DNA of 64,000 nt, taken from contig JAGVLO010000003.1 in assembly GCA_020049775.1 (NCBI GenBank), positions 186,001 through 250,000 on the forward strand, in the 5' to 3' direction. The stretch is from Alphaproteobacteria bacterium (GTDB taxonomy: Bacteria; Pseudomonadota; Alphaproteobacteria; Rickettsiales; SXRF01). The notes below the pieces were generated by a model. It saw only the letters and a program-made list of their open reading frames with translations. It made no database searches and had not been told where the DNA came from. A program made the position numbers and the translations under genes. Positions 41,602 to 51,880 of the stretch are shown piece after piece. Each line of letters starts with the position of its first letter. Position 1 is the stretch's first letter.

Positions 41602-42036
41602 ATGCCCGCCGCCACGGTTTTATTCGCTAGCCTGTTGACACTGCTTTATCTTTACCTGACGCGTGAAGTTATTCGCCGCCGCCGCGCTTACCGTGTGGCC
41701 TATGGTTCGCCGGAAGATCATCCGGATTTGCAGCGTGCCATCCGCGCCCATGGCAACTTCCAGGAATACACACCACTGTTCCTGATAATGCTATATTTGC
41801 TTGAAACCAGTACAGGCATGACATGGCTATGTTACGTGTTCGGCCTAATATTTTTTTGCGGCCGCTTGTCGCATGCCTATTCGCTGCATGTTGCTGAGGC
41901 AAGGGGGTTAGCTTCAGGTGCGCGTGCTTCGGTAACGTTCCGTTTCCGTTTTTACGCCATGGCGCAGACACTGACCACGCTGGGCGTGATGGCGGGGCTG
42001 CTTTTATTCCAGTTTGCTATGCAGGCTATTGGCTAA
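41602..42036 (+). CDS. MAPEG family membrane protein
   Basis: QRAIRAHGNFQEYTPLFLIMLYLLE; GRLSHAYSLH. Confidence 0.88.
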   Translation: MPAATVLFASLLTLLYLYLTREVIRRRRAYRVAYGSPEDHPDLQRAIRAHGNFQEYTPLFLIMLYLLETSTGMTWLCYVFGLIFFCGRLSHAYSLHVAEARGLASGARASVTFRFRFYAMAQTLTTLGVMAGLLLFQFAMQAIG

Positions 42037-42039
42037 CCA

Positions 42040-44691
42040 ATGCAACTTGCCGAAAAACCAGACTTTCCCGAGCCGCCACTATCCACTGCCACTCCGGCGA
42101 TGCAGCAATATATGGCGCTTAAAAGCGCACACAAGGATTATCTGCTGTTTTACCGCATGGGGGATTTTTACGAACTGTTTTTTGATGATGCGGTAAAAGC
42201 TTCGCAGATACTTGATATTGCGCTAACCAAGCGCGGCAAGCATGCGGGTGAAGATATTCCCATGTGCGGCGTGCCTGTGCATAGCAGCGACATGTATCTC
42301 GAGCGCCTGATTGTATCAGGTTGCAAGGTGGCAGTGTGTGAGCAGATGGAAGATCCTGCCGAAGCCAAGAAGCGTGGCTACAAGGCGATTGTGCAGCGTG
42401 ACGTGGTGCGTATTGTCACCCCCGGCACACTCACCGAAGAAACACTGCTTGATGCGCGTCAGGCTAATTTTCTTGCGGCGCTGGCTGAAAGCGAAGGCCA
42501 ACTATCTATGGCGTGGCTGGATATTTCCACCGGTGAGTTTTTTGTAAGCAACGTGGCGGCGGCCAATCTTGGCGCTGAATTGTCGCGCATTGCGCCCAAG
42601 GAAATATTGCTGGCCGATACGCTCTCGCAGGCGGCGCACATGCAGAATATAACGCAGGAATGGAAGGCAAAACTCACGCTGCAGCCCGCCAGCGTTTTTG
42701 ATGCGCGGCGCAGTGAACGCCTGCTGAAAGAAACCTATGCGGTGACGTCGCTGGAAGCGTTCGGTAGCTTTACCAGCGCGCAAATGGCGGCTTGCGGCGC
42801 GCTGCTGGATTATGTGCGCCTGACGCAAAAAGCATCGCTGCCGCGCCTTGATGCGCCGAAAATTTTACAATCCAGCGAGCATATGCTGATTGACGCCGCC
42901 AGCCAGCGCAATCTTGAACTGATGGTGACGCTCTCGGGCGAGAAAAAAGGCAGTTTGTTTTCGGTCATCGATGAAACAGTAACGTCGGCAGGCGCACGCC
43001 TGCTTGCGGGCTGGCTGATGTCACCCTCAACCGATGTATCACGCATTCGCGCGCGGCAGGACGCGGTTGCCTGCCTGCTTGACGATAGCGGATTGCGCGA
43101 CAAGATACGCGGCTTCTTGAAAGAATGCGCTGATATCGAGCGCGCGATTTCACGCCTGAGTATGGCCCGCGGCGGTCCGCGCGATATCCTTGCGGTAATG
43201 CAGGGATTGCTGTGCGCCCACCGCGTGCGTGTACAGATGGAAGCGGCAACGTTGCCGGCTGCGCTTGAGGCACTGCGCAACCGCTTCGGTGGCCACGAGG
43301 CGCTGATTGAAAAGCTCGGCCTTGCCATTAAACCTGATTGCGGTCTATTTGCGCGTGACGGAAATTTCATTGCGGAAGGCTATGACGCGCCGCTGGACGA
43401 ATTCCGCCGCTTGCGCGACGAAGGCAAAAAAGTCATTGCCGATTTGCAGCAAAAATACATTGCGCAGACGGGCATCAACACGCTGAAAATCCGTTTCAAT
43501 AATGTGCTGGGTTACTACATAGAAATCACGCAGGCACATCAGTCGAAAATGACGCCGGACTTTATCCACCGCCAGACGCTGGTGGGTAATATGCGCTATA
43601 CCACGGTGGAGCTTTCCGAACTGGAGCGCAAAATCGGTGAAGCTGCCGACAAGGCGCTGAAGCTGGAACTGGAATTGTTCGCGCAGCTTGTAGCCGATAT
43701 ACAATCAGCGCAGGAGCGCATTGTGGCAACCGCACGCGCGCTTGCCGCGCTGGACGCGTTTGCAGGGCTGGCGCAGCTGGCGAAAGAGCGCCGTTACACC
43801 CGTCCGCAAGTGGATGGCAGCATAGCCTTTGATATTAAAGGCGGACGCCATCCGGTGGTGGAGGCGAGTTTAGAACACAGTACGCACACGCCATTCATCG
43901 GCAATGATTGCCAGCTGGAAGAGGCGCAGCGCCTGTGGCTGCTCACCGGTCCGAACATGGCGGGTAAAAGTACCTTCCTGCGCCAGAATGCGCTGATTGC
44001 CATACTCGCGCAGATGGGGTCGTTCGTGCCTGCAGAGAGCGCACATATCGGCATGGTGGACAGGTTATTCTCGCGCGTTGGCGCGGCAGACGACCTTGCG
44101 CGCGGCCGCTCCACCTTCATGGTAGAGATGGTGGAAACGGCAACCATATTGCATCAGGCGACATCGCGTTCGCTGGTGATACTCGATGAAATCGGGCGCG
44201 GCACGGCAACGTTCGACGGGCTTTCGATTGCGTGGGCGGTGATAGAACATTTACATAACCACACGCAATGCCGCACCTTATTTGCTACGCACTACCACGA
44301 ACTCACAGGCCTGACCGAAAGCTTAAACGCACTTTCCTGCCACACCATGAAAGTGAAGGAATGGAAAGGCGATCTCGTATTCCTGCATGAGGTGGGCGAG
44401 GGAGCGGCAGACCGTTCCTACGGTATCCATGTGGCAAAGCTTGCGGGTTTGCCCGCGCAGGTGCTTTCGCGCGCGGCGGACATATTACATCAACTGGAAA
44501 AACAACAGGTGGGGGCGAAAGAATTGCCTGCCTCGCTGCCGCTCTTTTCCTATGCGCCTGCTGCCTCAGAACCAGTGGTGGATAGCAAGGCGCAGGCGGT
44601 TATGGATGAATTAAAGATGCTTTCACCCGATTCACTGACGCCAAAACAAGCGCTTGATTTGTTGTATAAAATTAAGGGTATGGCAGGGTAA
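42040..44691 (+). CDS. mutS: DNA mismatch repair protein MutS
   Basis: [77 protein letters not shown]. Confidence 0.98.
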   Translation: MQLAEKPDFPEPPLSTATPAMQQYMALKSAHKDYLLFYRMGDFYELFFDDAVKASQILDIALTKRGKHAGEDIPMCGVPVHSSDMYLERLIVSGCKVAVCEQMEDPAEAKKRGYKAIVQRDVVRIVTPGTLTEETLLDARQANFLAALAESEGQLSMAWLDISTGEFFVSNVAAANLGAELSRIAPKEILLADTLSQAAHMQNITQEWKAKLTLQPASVFDARRSERLLKETYAVTSLEAFGSFTSAQMAACGALLDYVRLTQKASLPRLDAPKILQSSEHMLIDAASQRNLELMVTLSGEKKGSLFSVIDETVTSAGARLLAGWLMSPSTDVSRIRARQDAVACLLDDSGLRDKIRGFLKECADIERAISRLSMARGGPRDILAVMQGLLCAHRVRVQMEAATLPAALEALRNRFGGHEALIEKLGLAIKPDCGLFARDGNFIAEGYDAPLDEFRRLRDEGKKVIADLQQKYIAQTGINTLKIRFNNVLGYYIEITQAHQSKMTPDFIHRQTLVGNMRYTTVELSELERKIGEAADKALKLELELFAQLVADIQSAQERIVATARALAALDAFAGLAQLAKERRYTRPQVDGSIAFDIKGGRHPVVEASLEHSTHTPFIGNDCQLEEAQRLWLLTGPNMAGKSTFLRQNALIAILAQMGSFVPAESAHIGMVDRLFSRVGAADDLARGRSTFMVEMVETATILHQATSRSLVILDEIGRGTATFDGLSIAWAVIEHLHNHTQCRTLFATHYHELTGLTESLNALSCHTMKVKEWKGDLVFLHEVGEGAADRSYGIHVAKLAGLPAQVLSRAADILHQLEKQQVGAKELPASLPLFSYAPAASEPVVDSKAQAVMDELKMLSPDSLTPKQALDLLYKIKGMAG

Positions 44692-44785
44692 TTTACAAAT
44701 TATCCGCTTGCACATATAAAAAAAGTATTTTATACCAAATTAACATTTTCAATTCGTAAAATAACTGTCTGACGGGGTATTTCCT

Positions 44786-45256
44786 ATGGCCAAACTCAAC
44801 GTATCGCTCCTGCAACTGCCGCATGGCAAAGACCTGCCGCTGCCGGAATATGCAACCATCCATAGCGCAGGCGTGGATTTGATGGCCGCTATTGATGCCG
44901 ACATGGTGCTAAAACCCATGCAGCGTTCGCTGGTGCCTACCGGCATTGCTATTGCGCTTCCTGATAATTATGAAGCGCAGGTGCGCCCGCGTTCCGGCCT
45001 TGCGCTCAAACATGGCATTTCGCTCGTCAATACGCCCGGCACCATTGATGCCGATTATCGCGGCGAAATCAAGGTGCTGCTGATTAACTTAGGGCAGGAA
45101 GATTTTGTCATTACGCGCGGTATGCGCATCGCGCAGATGGTTGTAGCGCCGGTAACGCAGGTGTCGTTTGCTCGCGTCGAATCGCTGGACGAAACGCAGC
45201 GCAGCGATGGCGGCTTTGGTTCCACCGGCGTGAAAGCGAAAGTCGCCTCGGCATAA
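44786..45256 (+). CDS. dut: dUTP diphosphatase
   Basis: [64 protein letters not shown]. Confidence 0.97.
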   Translation: MAKLNVSLLQLPHGKDLPLPEYATIHSAGVDLMAAIDADMVLKPMQRSLVPTGIAIALPDNYEAQVRPRSGLALKHGISLVNTPGTIDADYRGEIKVLLINLGQEDFVITRGMRIAQMVVAPVTQVSFARVESLDETQRSDGGFGSTGVKAKVASA

Positions 45257-45257
45257 T

Positions 45258-45704
45258 ATGCTCTCTAAAAAACTATTCTACGCGGTGGAGGCGGTACTTT
45301 ATATCGCCTATAACACAGGCCGTGGCCCTATCAGCAGCCGCGACATCGCTGACAGGCAGGGCCTGCCTCCGCGTTATCTCGAACAGCTGATGCAACGCCT
45401 TGTGCGTGGAGGAATATTGCGCGGTGTGCGCGGTCCGCGCGGCGGCTATTTACTGGCCAAGGAACGCAGGCGCATTACTGTGGGTGATATCTGTGATGTG
45501 CTGAACGACGAAAAAGACGAGCATGACATGAAAGGCTACGGAGGCACGCCGCTGGGTGGCAAGGTGGTGCTGCCGGTGTGGGAGGAAGCCCACAAGAAAA
45601 CGATGGAATATTTGAAACAGGTCAACCTGGCCGACTTATGCGAACAGGCGATTTCAAGCCAGATTCGCAAAGAGTCGGACGAACGTATGGACTTCGCTAT
45701 TTGA
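45258..45704 (+). CDS. Rrf2 family transcriptional regulator (no Fe-S Cys triad)
   Basis: LFYAVEAVLYIAYNTGRGPISSRDIADRQGLPPRYLEQLMQRLVRGGILRGVRGPRGGYLLAKERRRITVGDI. Confidence 0.92.
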   Translation: MLSKKLFYAVEAVLYIAYNTGRGPISSRDIADRQGLPPRYLEQLMQRLVRGGILRGVRGPRGGYLLAKERRRITVGDICDVLNDEKDEHDMKGYGGTPLGGKVVLPVWEEAHKKTMEYLKQVNLADLCEQAISSQIRKESDERMDFAI

Positions 45705-45718
45705 GCATCCTCCATTTA

Positions 45719-45808
45719 ACCATTCGCGTTGTTATCCTTCGGGCTTGGCGTGCTCATGTACTCTGGTGTACACTCCGCGCGCCTCGCCTCGGCTGCCTAG
45801 CGAATGAT
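45719..45808. repeat. Imperfect palindrome with GTAC-type core, cysK upstream region
   Basis: CATTCGC ... GGCTTGGCGTGCTCATGTAC-tctg-GTGTACACTCCGCGCGCCTCGCC ... GCGAATG; outer arms 7-bp perfect. Confidence 0.75.
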
Positions 45809-45863
45809 TAAAGCGAGAACGCTCAAAAAAATTATGCTTTGGTATTAAACGAAAGGATTTTTT

Positions 45864-46847
45864 ATGACTGCATCTGCTGCAAAACAAGCCCCCGCCCAGC
45901 TCGACCGCCCCGGCCGCGGGCGCATTTACGATAACATTCTCGCCACTATCGGCAACACGCCGCTGATTCGCCTGCACCGTTTGGCGAAGGAAGCGGGCTG
46001 CGTGGCTGACGTGCTGGTCAAGGCGGAATTCTTTAACCCGCTCTCGTCAGTAAAAGACAGGATCGCGCTGTCGATGGTGGAAGCCGCCGAAGCTTCCGGC
46101 AAAATGCACGACCAGACCGTGCTGGTAGAACCGACGTCGGGCAATACCGGCATTGCGCTGGCGTTTGTGTGCGCCGCCAAGGGCTACAAGCTGATACTCA
46201 CCATGCCCGAAAGCATGTCGATTGAGCGCCGCAAGATGCTCAAGCAGCTGGGTGCTGAACTGGAACTGACGCCTGCCGCAAAAGGCATGCGCGGGGCGAT
46301 TGAGCGCGCCGAAGAAATTCTGGCATCCAACCCGAGTGCGCTTATGTTGCAGCAGTTCAAGAACGCATCTAACCCCGAAATCCACCGCCGCACCACCGCC
46401 GAGGAAATCTGGGCGGATACGGCAGGCAAGGTGGATGTGTTCATCACCGGTGTTGGCACCGGCGGCACTATCACCGGTACCGGAGAAGTGCTGAAAGCAA
46501 AAAAACCCAGCGTAAAAATCATCGCCGTTGAACCGGAAGATAGCCCAGTGCTCTCCGGCGGCAAGCCCGGCCCGCACAAGATTCAGGGCATCGGCGCCGG
46601 CTTTGTGCCTGACGTATTGCAGAAAGATATCATTGACGAGGTCATCACCATCGGCAACGAAACCGCCTTTGCCACGGCGCGCAAAATCGCCAAGCTGGAA
46701 GGTATTCCGGTGGGTATTTCCTCCGGTGCAACGATTGCCGCTGCGCTGGAAGTGGGCGCACGTCCCGAAATGAAGGGCAAGACAATCGTGGTCATCGCGG
46801 CGTCGAGCGCCGAGCGTTATATCTCGACTGATCTGTTCGCTGAGTAA
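45864..46847 (+). CDS. cysK: cysteine synthase A
   Basis: ILATIGNTPLIRLHRLAKEAG; EFFNPLSSVKDRIALSMVEAAE; EPTSGNTGIALAFVCAAKGYKLILTMPESMS; GTGGTITGTGEVLK. Confidence 0.96.
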   Translation: MTASAAKQAPAQLDRPGRGRIYDNILATIGNTPLIRLHRLAKEAGCVADVLVKAEFFNPLSSVKDRIALSMVEAAEASGKMHDQTVLVEPTSGNTGIALAFVCAAKGYKLILTMPESMSIERRKMLKQLGAELELTPAAKGMRGAIERAEEILASNPSALMLQQFKNASNPEIHRRTTAEEIWADTAGKVDVFITGVGTGGTITGTGEVLKAKKPSVKIIAVEPEDSPVLSGGKPGPHKIQGIGAGFVPDVLQKDIIDEVITIGNETAFATARKIAKLEGIPVGISSGATIAAALEVGARPEMKGKTIVVIAASSAERYISTDLFAE

Positions 46848-46849
46848 CA

Positions 46850-46991
46850 GGTTTCATGCCTTTCTCTACTCTGGCGGATAATCTGCTTGTCAACGGCGTA
46901 CTCGAAACTCATGTACGGGCGTGTACACTCAAGTTTCTGCGTGCGCCGTTTTCGCGCGCTCACCTTGCCATAGCGAGACAGGTATGAAACC
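46850..46991. repeat. 142-bp imperfect palindrome with GTAC-type core between cysK and moeB
   Basis: Outer arms GGTTTCATGCCT (46850-46861) / AGGTATGAAACC (46980-46991), 11/12 complementary; core AACGGCG...AACTCATGTAC-gggc-GTGTACACTCAAGTTT...CGCCGTT. Confidence 0.75.
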
Positions 46992-47775
46992 TAATAATGC
47001 AGGGGGCACAGCATGTGCTTCGCCCGTTGAGGTAACGGACAAGCTGCGCCGCTATGCGCGCCATGTCGTGTTGCCGCAAGTGGGCGAACAGGGGCAGGAG
47101 AAGCTGCTGGCCTCGTCAGTGCTGATGATTGGCGCAGGCGGGCTGGGCAGCAGTGCGCTGGCGTATTTAGCGGCAGCGGGCGTGGGGCATGTCGGCGTGG
47201 TGGAATATGACCGCGTGGAACTCTCCAACCTGCAACGCCAGATATTGTTTGAATCGTCCGACCTTGGGCGGTTGAAAGTAGAAGCCGCCGCCGACCGTAT
47301 CAGCGAAATCAACGAAGATTGCCGCGTTACATTGTTTCCTGTGCGCCTGAAAGAAACCAACGCCCGCGAGATGGTGCGCGATTTTGATGTGGTGGTGGAT
47401 GGCTCGGATAATTTTGCCACGCGCTTTGCCGTGGCCGCTGCTTGTATGCAGGAGAAGAAACCACTTATATCTGCCGCTATCAGCGGTTTTTCGGCGCAGC
47501 TTTCCACCTTCAAGCCGTATTTGGGCAAGCCGCACCCCTGTTACCGCTGTTTTGTGCCGGAATTGCCGGAGCGCGAAATCACGTGCGCGCAGGAAGGCAT
47601 CATCGGCCCGCTGGCGGGCGTGATGGGAAGCATGCAGGCGCTTGAAGCAGTGAAAGAGCTGCTCGGCATCGGCGAATCGCTTTCCGGCCAGCTGCTGGTG
47701 ATGGATGCGCTGTCGATGGATATACGCAAGGTGGCGCTGCCGCGTGATGCCGCTTGCGCGCATTGTGGCCAATAG
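46984..47775 (+). CDS. moeB: MoeB/ThiF family adenylyltransferase
   Basis: RYARHVVLPQVGEQGQEKLLASSVLMIGAGGLGSSALAYLAAAGVGHVGVVEYDRVELSNLQRQILF; CYRCFVPE; start taken at MKPNNAGG. Confidence 0.93.
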   Translation: MKPNNAGGTACASPVEVTDKLRRYARHVVLPQVGEQGQEKLLASSVLMIGAGGLGSSALAYLAAAGVGHVGVVEYDRVELSNLQRQILFESSDLGRLKVEAAADRISEINEDCRVTLFPVRLKETNAREMVRDFDVVVDGSDNFATRFAVAAACMQEKKPLISAAISGFSAQLSTFKPYLGKPHPCYRCFVPELPEREITCAQEGIIGPLAGVMGSMQALEAVKELLGIGESLSGQLLVMDALSMDIRKVALPRDAACAHCGQ

Positions 47776-47835
47776 CAGAACAAAATTATTAAACACTCTT
47801 GCAAGTGCGCGCGCCTGCGATTAATGGATTAGCCT

Positions 47836-48333
47836 ATGCTGGCCATGTTGCGTTTTATATTACTTACTTTTTGTGCCGTATCCGTTATCTTCACGGATGC
47901 GTGGGCGATGACTGCATCCGGACTTCCGGTTCCGCGTTTTGTATCACTGAAATCCGAGGAGGTGAATATCCGCACTGGCCCGGGTACGCGCTACCCCATA
48001 CAGTGGGTGTACCGTCGCAAGGGTATGCCCGTGGAGGTGACCGAGGAATATGACGCATGGCGCAAGGTGCGCGATATGGAAGGCACTAGCGGGTGGGTGC
48101 ATAAGGGCATGATTGACGGAACGCGCAATGTCATGGTCAAGGCTGAAGCGCCGCAGGTGGTGCGCCTTGACGCTGACGCCAAGTCCAAGCCGCTTCTGAA
48201 GGTCGAACCAAAAGTAGTGGCCAGTGTGGTGGAATGCCAGGAAGAATGGTGCCGTATCCTTGTTTCCGGCCGTAAGGGTTGGCTGGAAAAGAAACATCTT
48301 TGGGGTGTCTATCCAAAGGAAATTATTGAATAA
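47836..48333 (+). CDS. SH3 domain-containing secreted protein
   Basis: Signal-like N-terminus; FVSLKSEEVNIRTGPGTRYPIQWVYRRKGMPVEVTEEYDAWRKVRDMEGTSGWVHKGMI (bacterial SH3). Confidence 0.9.
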   Translation: MLAMLRFILLTFCAVSVIFTDAWAMTASGLPVPRFVSLKSEEVNIRTGPGTRYPIQWVYRRKGMPVEVTEEYDAWRKVRDMEGTSGWVHKGMIDGTRNVMVKAEAPQVVRLDADAKSKPLLKVEPKVVASVVECQEEWCRILVSGRKGWLEKKHLWGVYPKEIIE

Positions 48334-48418
48334 ATTAAGCGTAGCCTGACAGTTCAAAAATACTGCATTTGGCCCCGCAAACAAGTTGCCCGCCTGCGTC
48401 TTTTCCACTAATCATAGA

Positions 48419-48607
48419 GGCCGATGGTTCTCTGCCCGAAAGGCAGGGATAAAAGGGAATGCGGTCTTAAATCCGCAACTGCCCCCGCAACTGTAGGCGG
48501 CGAGTAACTGGTTCTACGATACACGGTCACTGGATTTCCGTTTACGGAATGTCTGGGAAGACTGACCAGCTTACGATGACCCGCAAGTCAGGAGACCTGC
48601 CATCGCG
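48419..48607 (+). ncRNA. Cobalamin (B12) riboswitch
   Basis: AAAAGGGAATGCGGT..AATCCGCAACTGCCCCCGCAACTGTAGGCGG...CACTGG...GGGAAGA...GATGACCCGCAAGTCAGGAGACCTGCC (B12 box); P1 CGATGG (48422-48427) / CCATCG (48600-48605). Confidence 0.95.
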
Positions 48608-48714
48608 TGCTACACATGCGCCCAACGGATCGGGGAAGGTCCACCGCGGTGTGCATCCGGCAATGCCGGAAGAGTGTGTGGCTGAGGTGTTTAATTTTTA
48701 TGGAGTGTGTCGAA

Positions 48715-50073
48715 ATGTCCCAGTTACCCAATGAACCTTCAGTAGTTGATTTGTCCCTGTTTACCAACCCGCAACGCAGCATTCAGGCTATGCGCAATTG
48801 CGGTGTGATTACCAAAGATGAAGATCAGGCAGCGCTGCTGGTGGTCAAGCGCATCAACCATGGCGCTTTTGCCGATTACAGCGCAGGCGGCATGAGCGAC
48901 GAGCTGAAAAAAGCCATCGCGGGCGTGCAGGCGGAATTCAGGCAGAAATTGCAGACCATGCCCTACCAGCAACTGGTAGAGGGCGGCCATGTCAACAAGC
49001 TGCTCGATGATTATCTTGACCTGCTGGTGAAGGGCAGCGAGAAAAAACTGTATCACCTTGACAACGAGGCGCTGACGGGTCGTGAAGAAAATGATCCCAA
49101 GCGGTTCAATGAACTGCGTGCGGCGGAAGAATCCAAGCGCAAAAAATACAGCGATGAAAAATCCTATTACGCGGGCAATCCGGAAATCGTGAAGGATGCA
49201 GCGCGCCGTTTTGAGTCGCTGGTGAAGCATCAGGGCTACTTGCCGGTTGGCAAGATTCTGGCTATGAGCGGTGCTTGCGGCGTAGAAGGCGAAGCGGCTG
49301 CCGACCTTGTACAGGATGTGCTGGGTGTGGTTGCTGCGCGCAGCGTGAAAAGTATGCTGGCTAAATTTGTTGACGATGCGTCACTGCAGCGCTACGAAGC
49401 TGACCCGAAAGCCAACGAAGTTCGCATCAAGGCGCTGGCGGAAACGATTGCCGGCATGACTTCGCCGCTGCATTCGCTGCGTGACTTTGACAAGGAATCG
49501 CCGGAACTGGACCGTATCAACGCGCTCAAGACGCTGCTTTCTGCGCAGATGCATTATGCTATCATGCAGGAGCGCAGCCCTGCGCAATGCATTGCTGTTG
49601 AGCGCGAGGCACGTCACCACGCGAAGGAATGCACCGATGTGGTTATGTCACTGGCCTATGATTATATGGGCATAGGACCTGCAGTAAGCGATAGGCGTGT
49701 ACAGGCAATCCGTGCCAACCTGAAAGCGGAAATGGAGCGCGACGGCATTCGCCTGATTCCTGGCGAAGAAGCCAAGCTGCGTGCGGCTATCCTTGCGCGC
49801 AAGTCGGCAGAGGATTTGTTGCAAACGGCGCATGGCGACCAGCAACAGGTGGGGCGCATTAATGCGCTGGCAGCAGCAGCGGACGTTCAGGTTACTACCA
49901 TGCCGCTGAAGAAAATACCGCACATTATTGGCGAAGATTTGCTTGATGTACTCAAGGAAAAACTGGCGCAGCGCAACGTTGTGGTGCCGGACGCGGAAAC
50001 GCTTGCCGGTTTCCTGAAGACGGAGCTTAAGCGCCGTGCCGAGACACCGGCAACACCAACCTTGGCTGCATAG
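48715..50073 (+). CDS. hypothetical protein (~452 aa) downstream of the B12 riboswitch
   Basis: Long intact ORF; GGAG-type RBS before ATG at 48715 (alternative in-frame ATG at 48700); no domain recognised. Confidence 0.75.
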   Translation: MSQLPNEPSVVDLSLFTNPQRSIQAMRNCGVITKDEDQAALLVVKRINHGAFADYSAGGMSDELKKAIAGVQAEFRQKLQTMPYQQLVEGGHVNKLLDDYLDLLVKGSEKKLYHLDNEALTGREENDPKRFNELRAAEESKRKKYSDEKSYYAGNPEIVKDAARRFESLVKHQGYLPVGKILAMSGACGVEGEAAADLVQDVLGVVAARSVKSMLAKFVDDASLQRYEADPKANEVRIKALAETIAGMTSPLHSLRDFDKESPELDRINALKTLLSAQMHYAIMQERSPAQCIAVEREARHHAKECTDVVMSLAYDYMGIGPAVSDRRVQAIRANLKAEMERDGIRLIPGEEAKLRAAILARKSAEDLLQTAHGDQQQVGRINALAAAADVQVTTMPLKKIPHIIGEDLLDVLKEKLAQRNVVVPDAETLAGFLKTELKRRAETPATPTLAA

Positions 50074-50081
50074 GAGGTCGT

Positions 50082-50480
50082 ATGCGCAACATCATGATGG
50101 CAACAACTATGGCAGCGTTTCTGGCAAGCAGTGCCAGCGCCTCGGAAATTGACGAACGTTTTATCCGTGACCGTGTACTGGCACAAAAGCAACTGAGTAC
50201 AACGCAGCGTCAGGACTGCCTGAAGGACTTTTCGCAAAAGATTAAAGCAACTTCGCAGGTGAAAACGCAGGGCAGCTTCAGTTTCAACGAATATATCAGC
50301 CGCGATGTATATGAAAAACTGTACTGGCAGGGTGCGGACCGTGGTGTGGCGTTTACCGTGCCGGTGCGCCTAAACGACCCTGTGCGCGGGGAAGTGGCGA
50401 CGAACCTTGCCTGCTACTATGCGGTCAGCGGTGATAAGCTGGTGTTCCAGTATTCGCAGCAAGTGACCTGGAGGCTGTAA
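50082..50480 (+). CDS. small secreted hypothetical protein
   Basis: Signal peptide MRNIMMATTMAAFLASSASAS; 9 nt downstream of the preceding gene. Confidence 0.65.
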   Translation: MRNIMMATTMAAFLASSASASEIDERFIRDRVLAQKQLSTTQRQDCLKDFSQKIKATSQVKTQGSFSFNEYISRDVYEKLYWQGADRGVAFTVPVRLNDPVRGEVATNLACYYAVSGDKLVFQYSQQVTWRL

Positions 50481-50488
50481 AATTTGTC

Positions 50489-51877
50489 ATGAAAAATTTG
50501 CCTGTCCTGAAGCACTTATTTTTACTGGTTGCGTTTCTATTTCATTTGCTGGGGAATACATCTGGCGCACTGGCCGCAGCGCCGCAGCCGGAAGAGGGGC
50601 TGGCGAATGTAAAATACATTATTGTCATATACCTTGAGAACCGCAGCTTTAACAATTTGTTTGGTATGTTTCCTGGTGCTCAGGGCGTAGAACAAGGCTT
50701 GGCCGCGGCACCGCAGACGGACTTTACCGGCGAGGCATACAAGACCTTGCCGCCGGTGATGGATACCAATAAAAAACCGCCTGTGGTGGATTTGCGCTTC
50801 CCGCGTGATTTGCCTAACAGACCATTTCTGATTGACGAGTATGTGCCTGCGGGTGAAAAAACAGGCGACCTTGTACACCGTTTTTACCAGCAGCAGGAAC
50901 AGATCAATGGCGGCGTGATGGACCGTTTTGCCGCAATATCGGATGCGGGCGGGCTGGCGATGGGGTTTTATGATGGCCGCAGCAGTAATTTGTGGGATTT
51001 CGCAAAGCGCTACACGCTGGCGGATAATTTTTTCCACGCGGCATTCGGCGGCTCATTCCTCAACCATTTTTGGCTGGTATGCGCCTGTACGCCGCGCTTT
51101 GAAAATGCGCCGTCATCTATCGTTGCCAAGCTGGATAGCAGCGGTAGGCGCATTCAGGACGGCGCTGTCACGCCGGACGGTTACGCGGTCAACACAGTCT
51201 TTCCCGCAGGCGGTCCTTATCCTGATTCGGTGAAGGACAAAGCGCTTCTGCTGCCACCGCAGACTATGCCAACGATTGGCGAACGGCTGACAGAAAAAGG
51301 TATAAGCTGGGTGTGGTACGGCGCCGGCTGGAATGATGCGGAAGAAGGAAAGGCAGGTGAAAGCTACCAGTATCACCACCAGCCTTTTGCCTATTTCAAG
51401 GCATACGGTCCGGGTACCAAGGCACGTAAGGAACATTTAAGGGACGGACAGGAATTCATAGACGCTATTGCCTCCGGAAATCTTCCCACGGTTTCTTTTT
51501 ACAAGCCTATTGGCAAGTTCAACCTGCATCCGGGCTATGCAGACCTGACGTCGGGTGACCAGCATATTGGCGACGTGCTTCGCGCCATCGAATCAAGTCC
51601 GGTGTGGGCTAATGCCGTGGTCTTTGTAACGTTTGATGAGAATGGCGGTTACTGGGATCATGTGCCGCCGCCGCTAATTGACCGCTGGGGACCGGCAATG
51701 CGCGTGCCTACGCTTATTATTTCCCCATTTGCCAAGCGCGGCTTTATCGACAAGACCTATTACGACACCACCGCTATCCTGAAATTCATACAGGCACGCT
51801 TTGGGCTAAAGCCGTTGGGAACGCGCGACGCCACAGCCGCAGACATGATGAATGCGTTGACGTTTGACGATAACTGA
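50489..51877 (+). CDS. phosphoesterase-family protein (phospholipase C / acid phosphatase-like)
   Basis: YIIVIYLENRSFNNLFGMFPGA; FVTFDENGGYWDHVPPPLIDRWGPAMRVPTLIISPFAKRGFIDKTYYDTTAILKFIQ. Confidence 0.88.
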   Translation: MKNLPVLKHLFLLVAFLFHLLGNTSGALAAAPQPEEGLANVKYIIVIYLENRSFNNLFGMFPGAQGVEQGLAAAPQTDFTGEAYKTLPPVMDTNKKPPVVDLRFPRDLPNRPFLIDEYVPAGEKTGDLVHRFYQQQEQINGGVMDRFAAISDAGGLAMGFYDGRSSNLWDFAKRYTLADNFFHAAFGGSFLNHFWLVCACTPRFENAPSSIVAKLDSSGRRIQDGAVTPDGYAVNTVFPAGGPYPDSVKDKALLLPPQTMPTIGERLTEKGISWVWYGAGWNDAEEGKAGESYQYHHQPFAYFKAYGPGTKARKEHLRDGQEFIDAIASGNLPTVSFYKPIGKFNLHPGYADLTSGDQHIGDVLRAIESSPVWANAVVFVTFDENGGYWDHVPPPLIDRWGPAMRVPTLIISPFAKRGFIDKTYYDTTAILKFIQARFGLKPLGTRDATAADMMNALTFDDN

Positions 51878-51880
51878 TAA

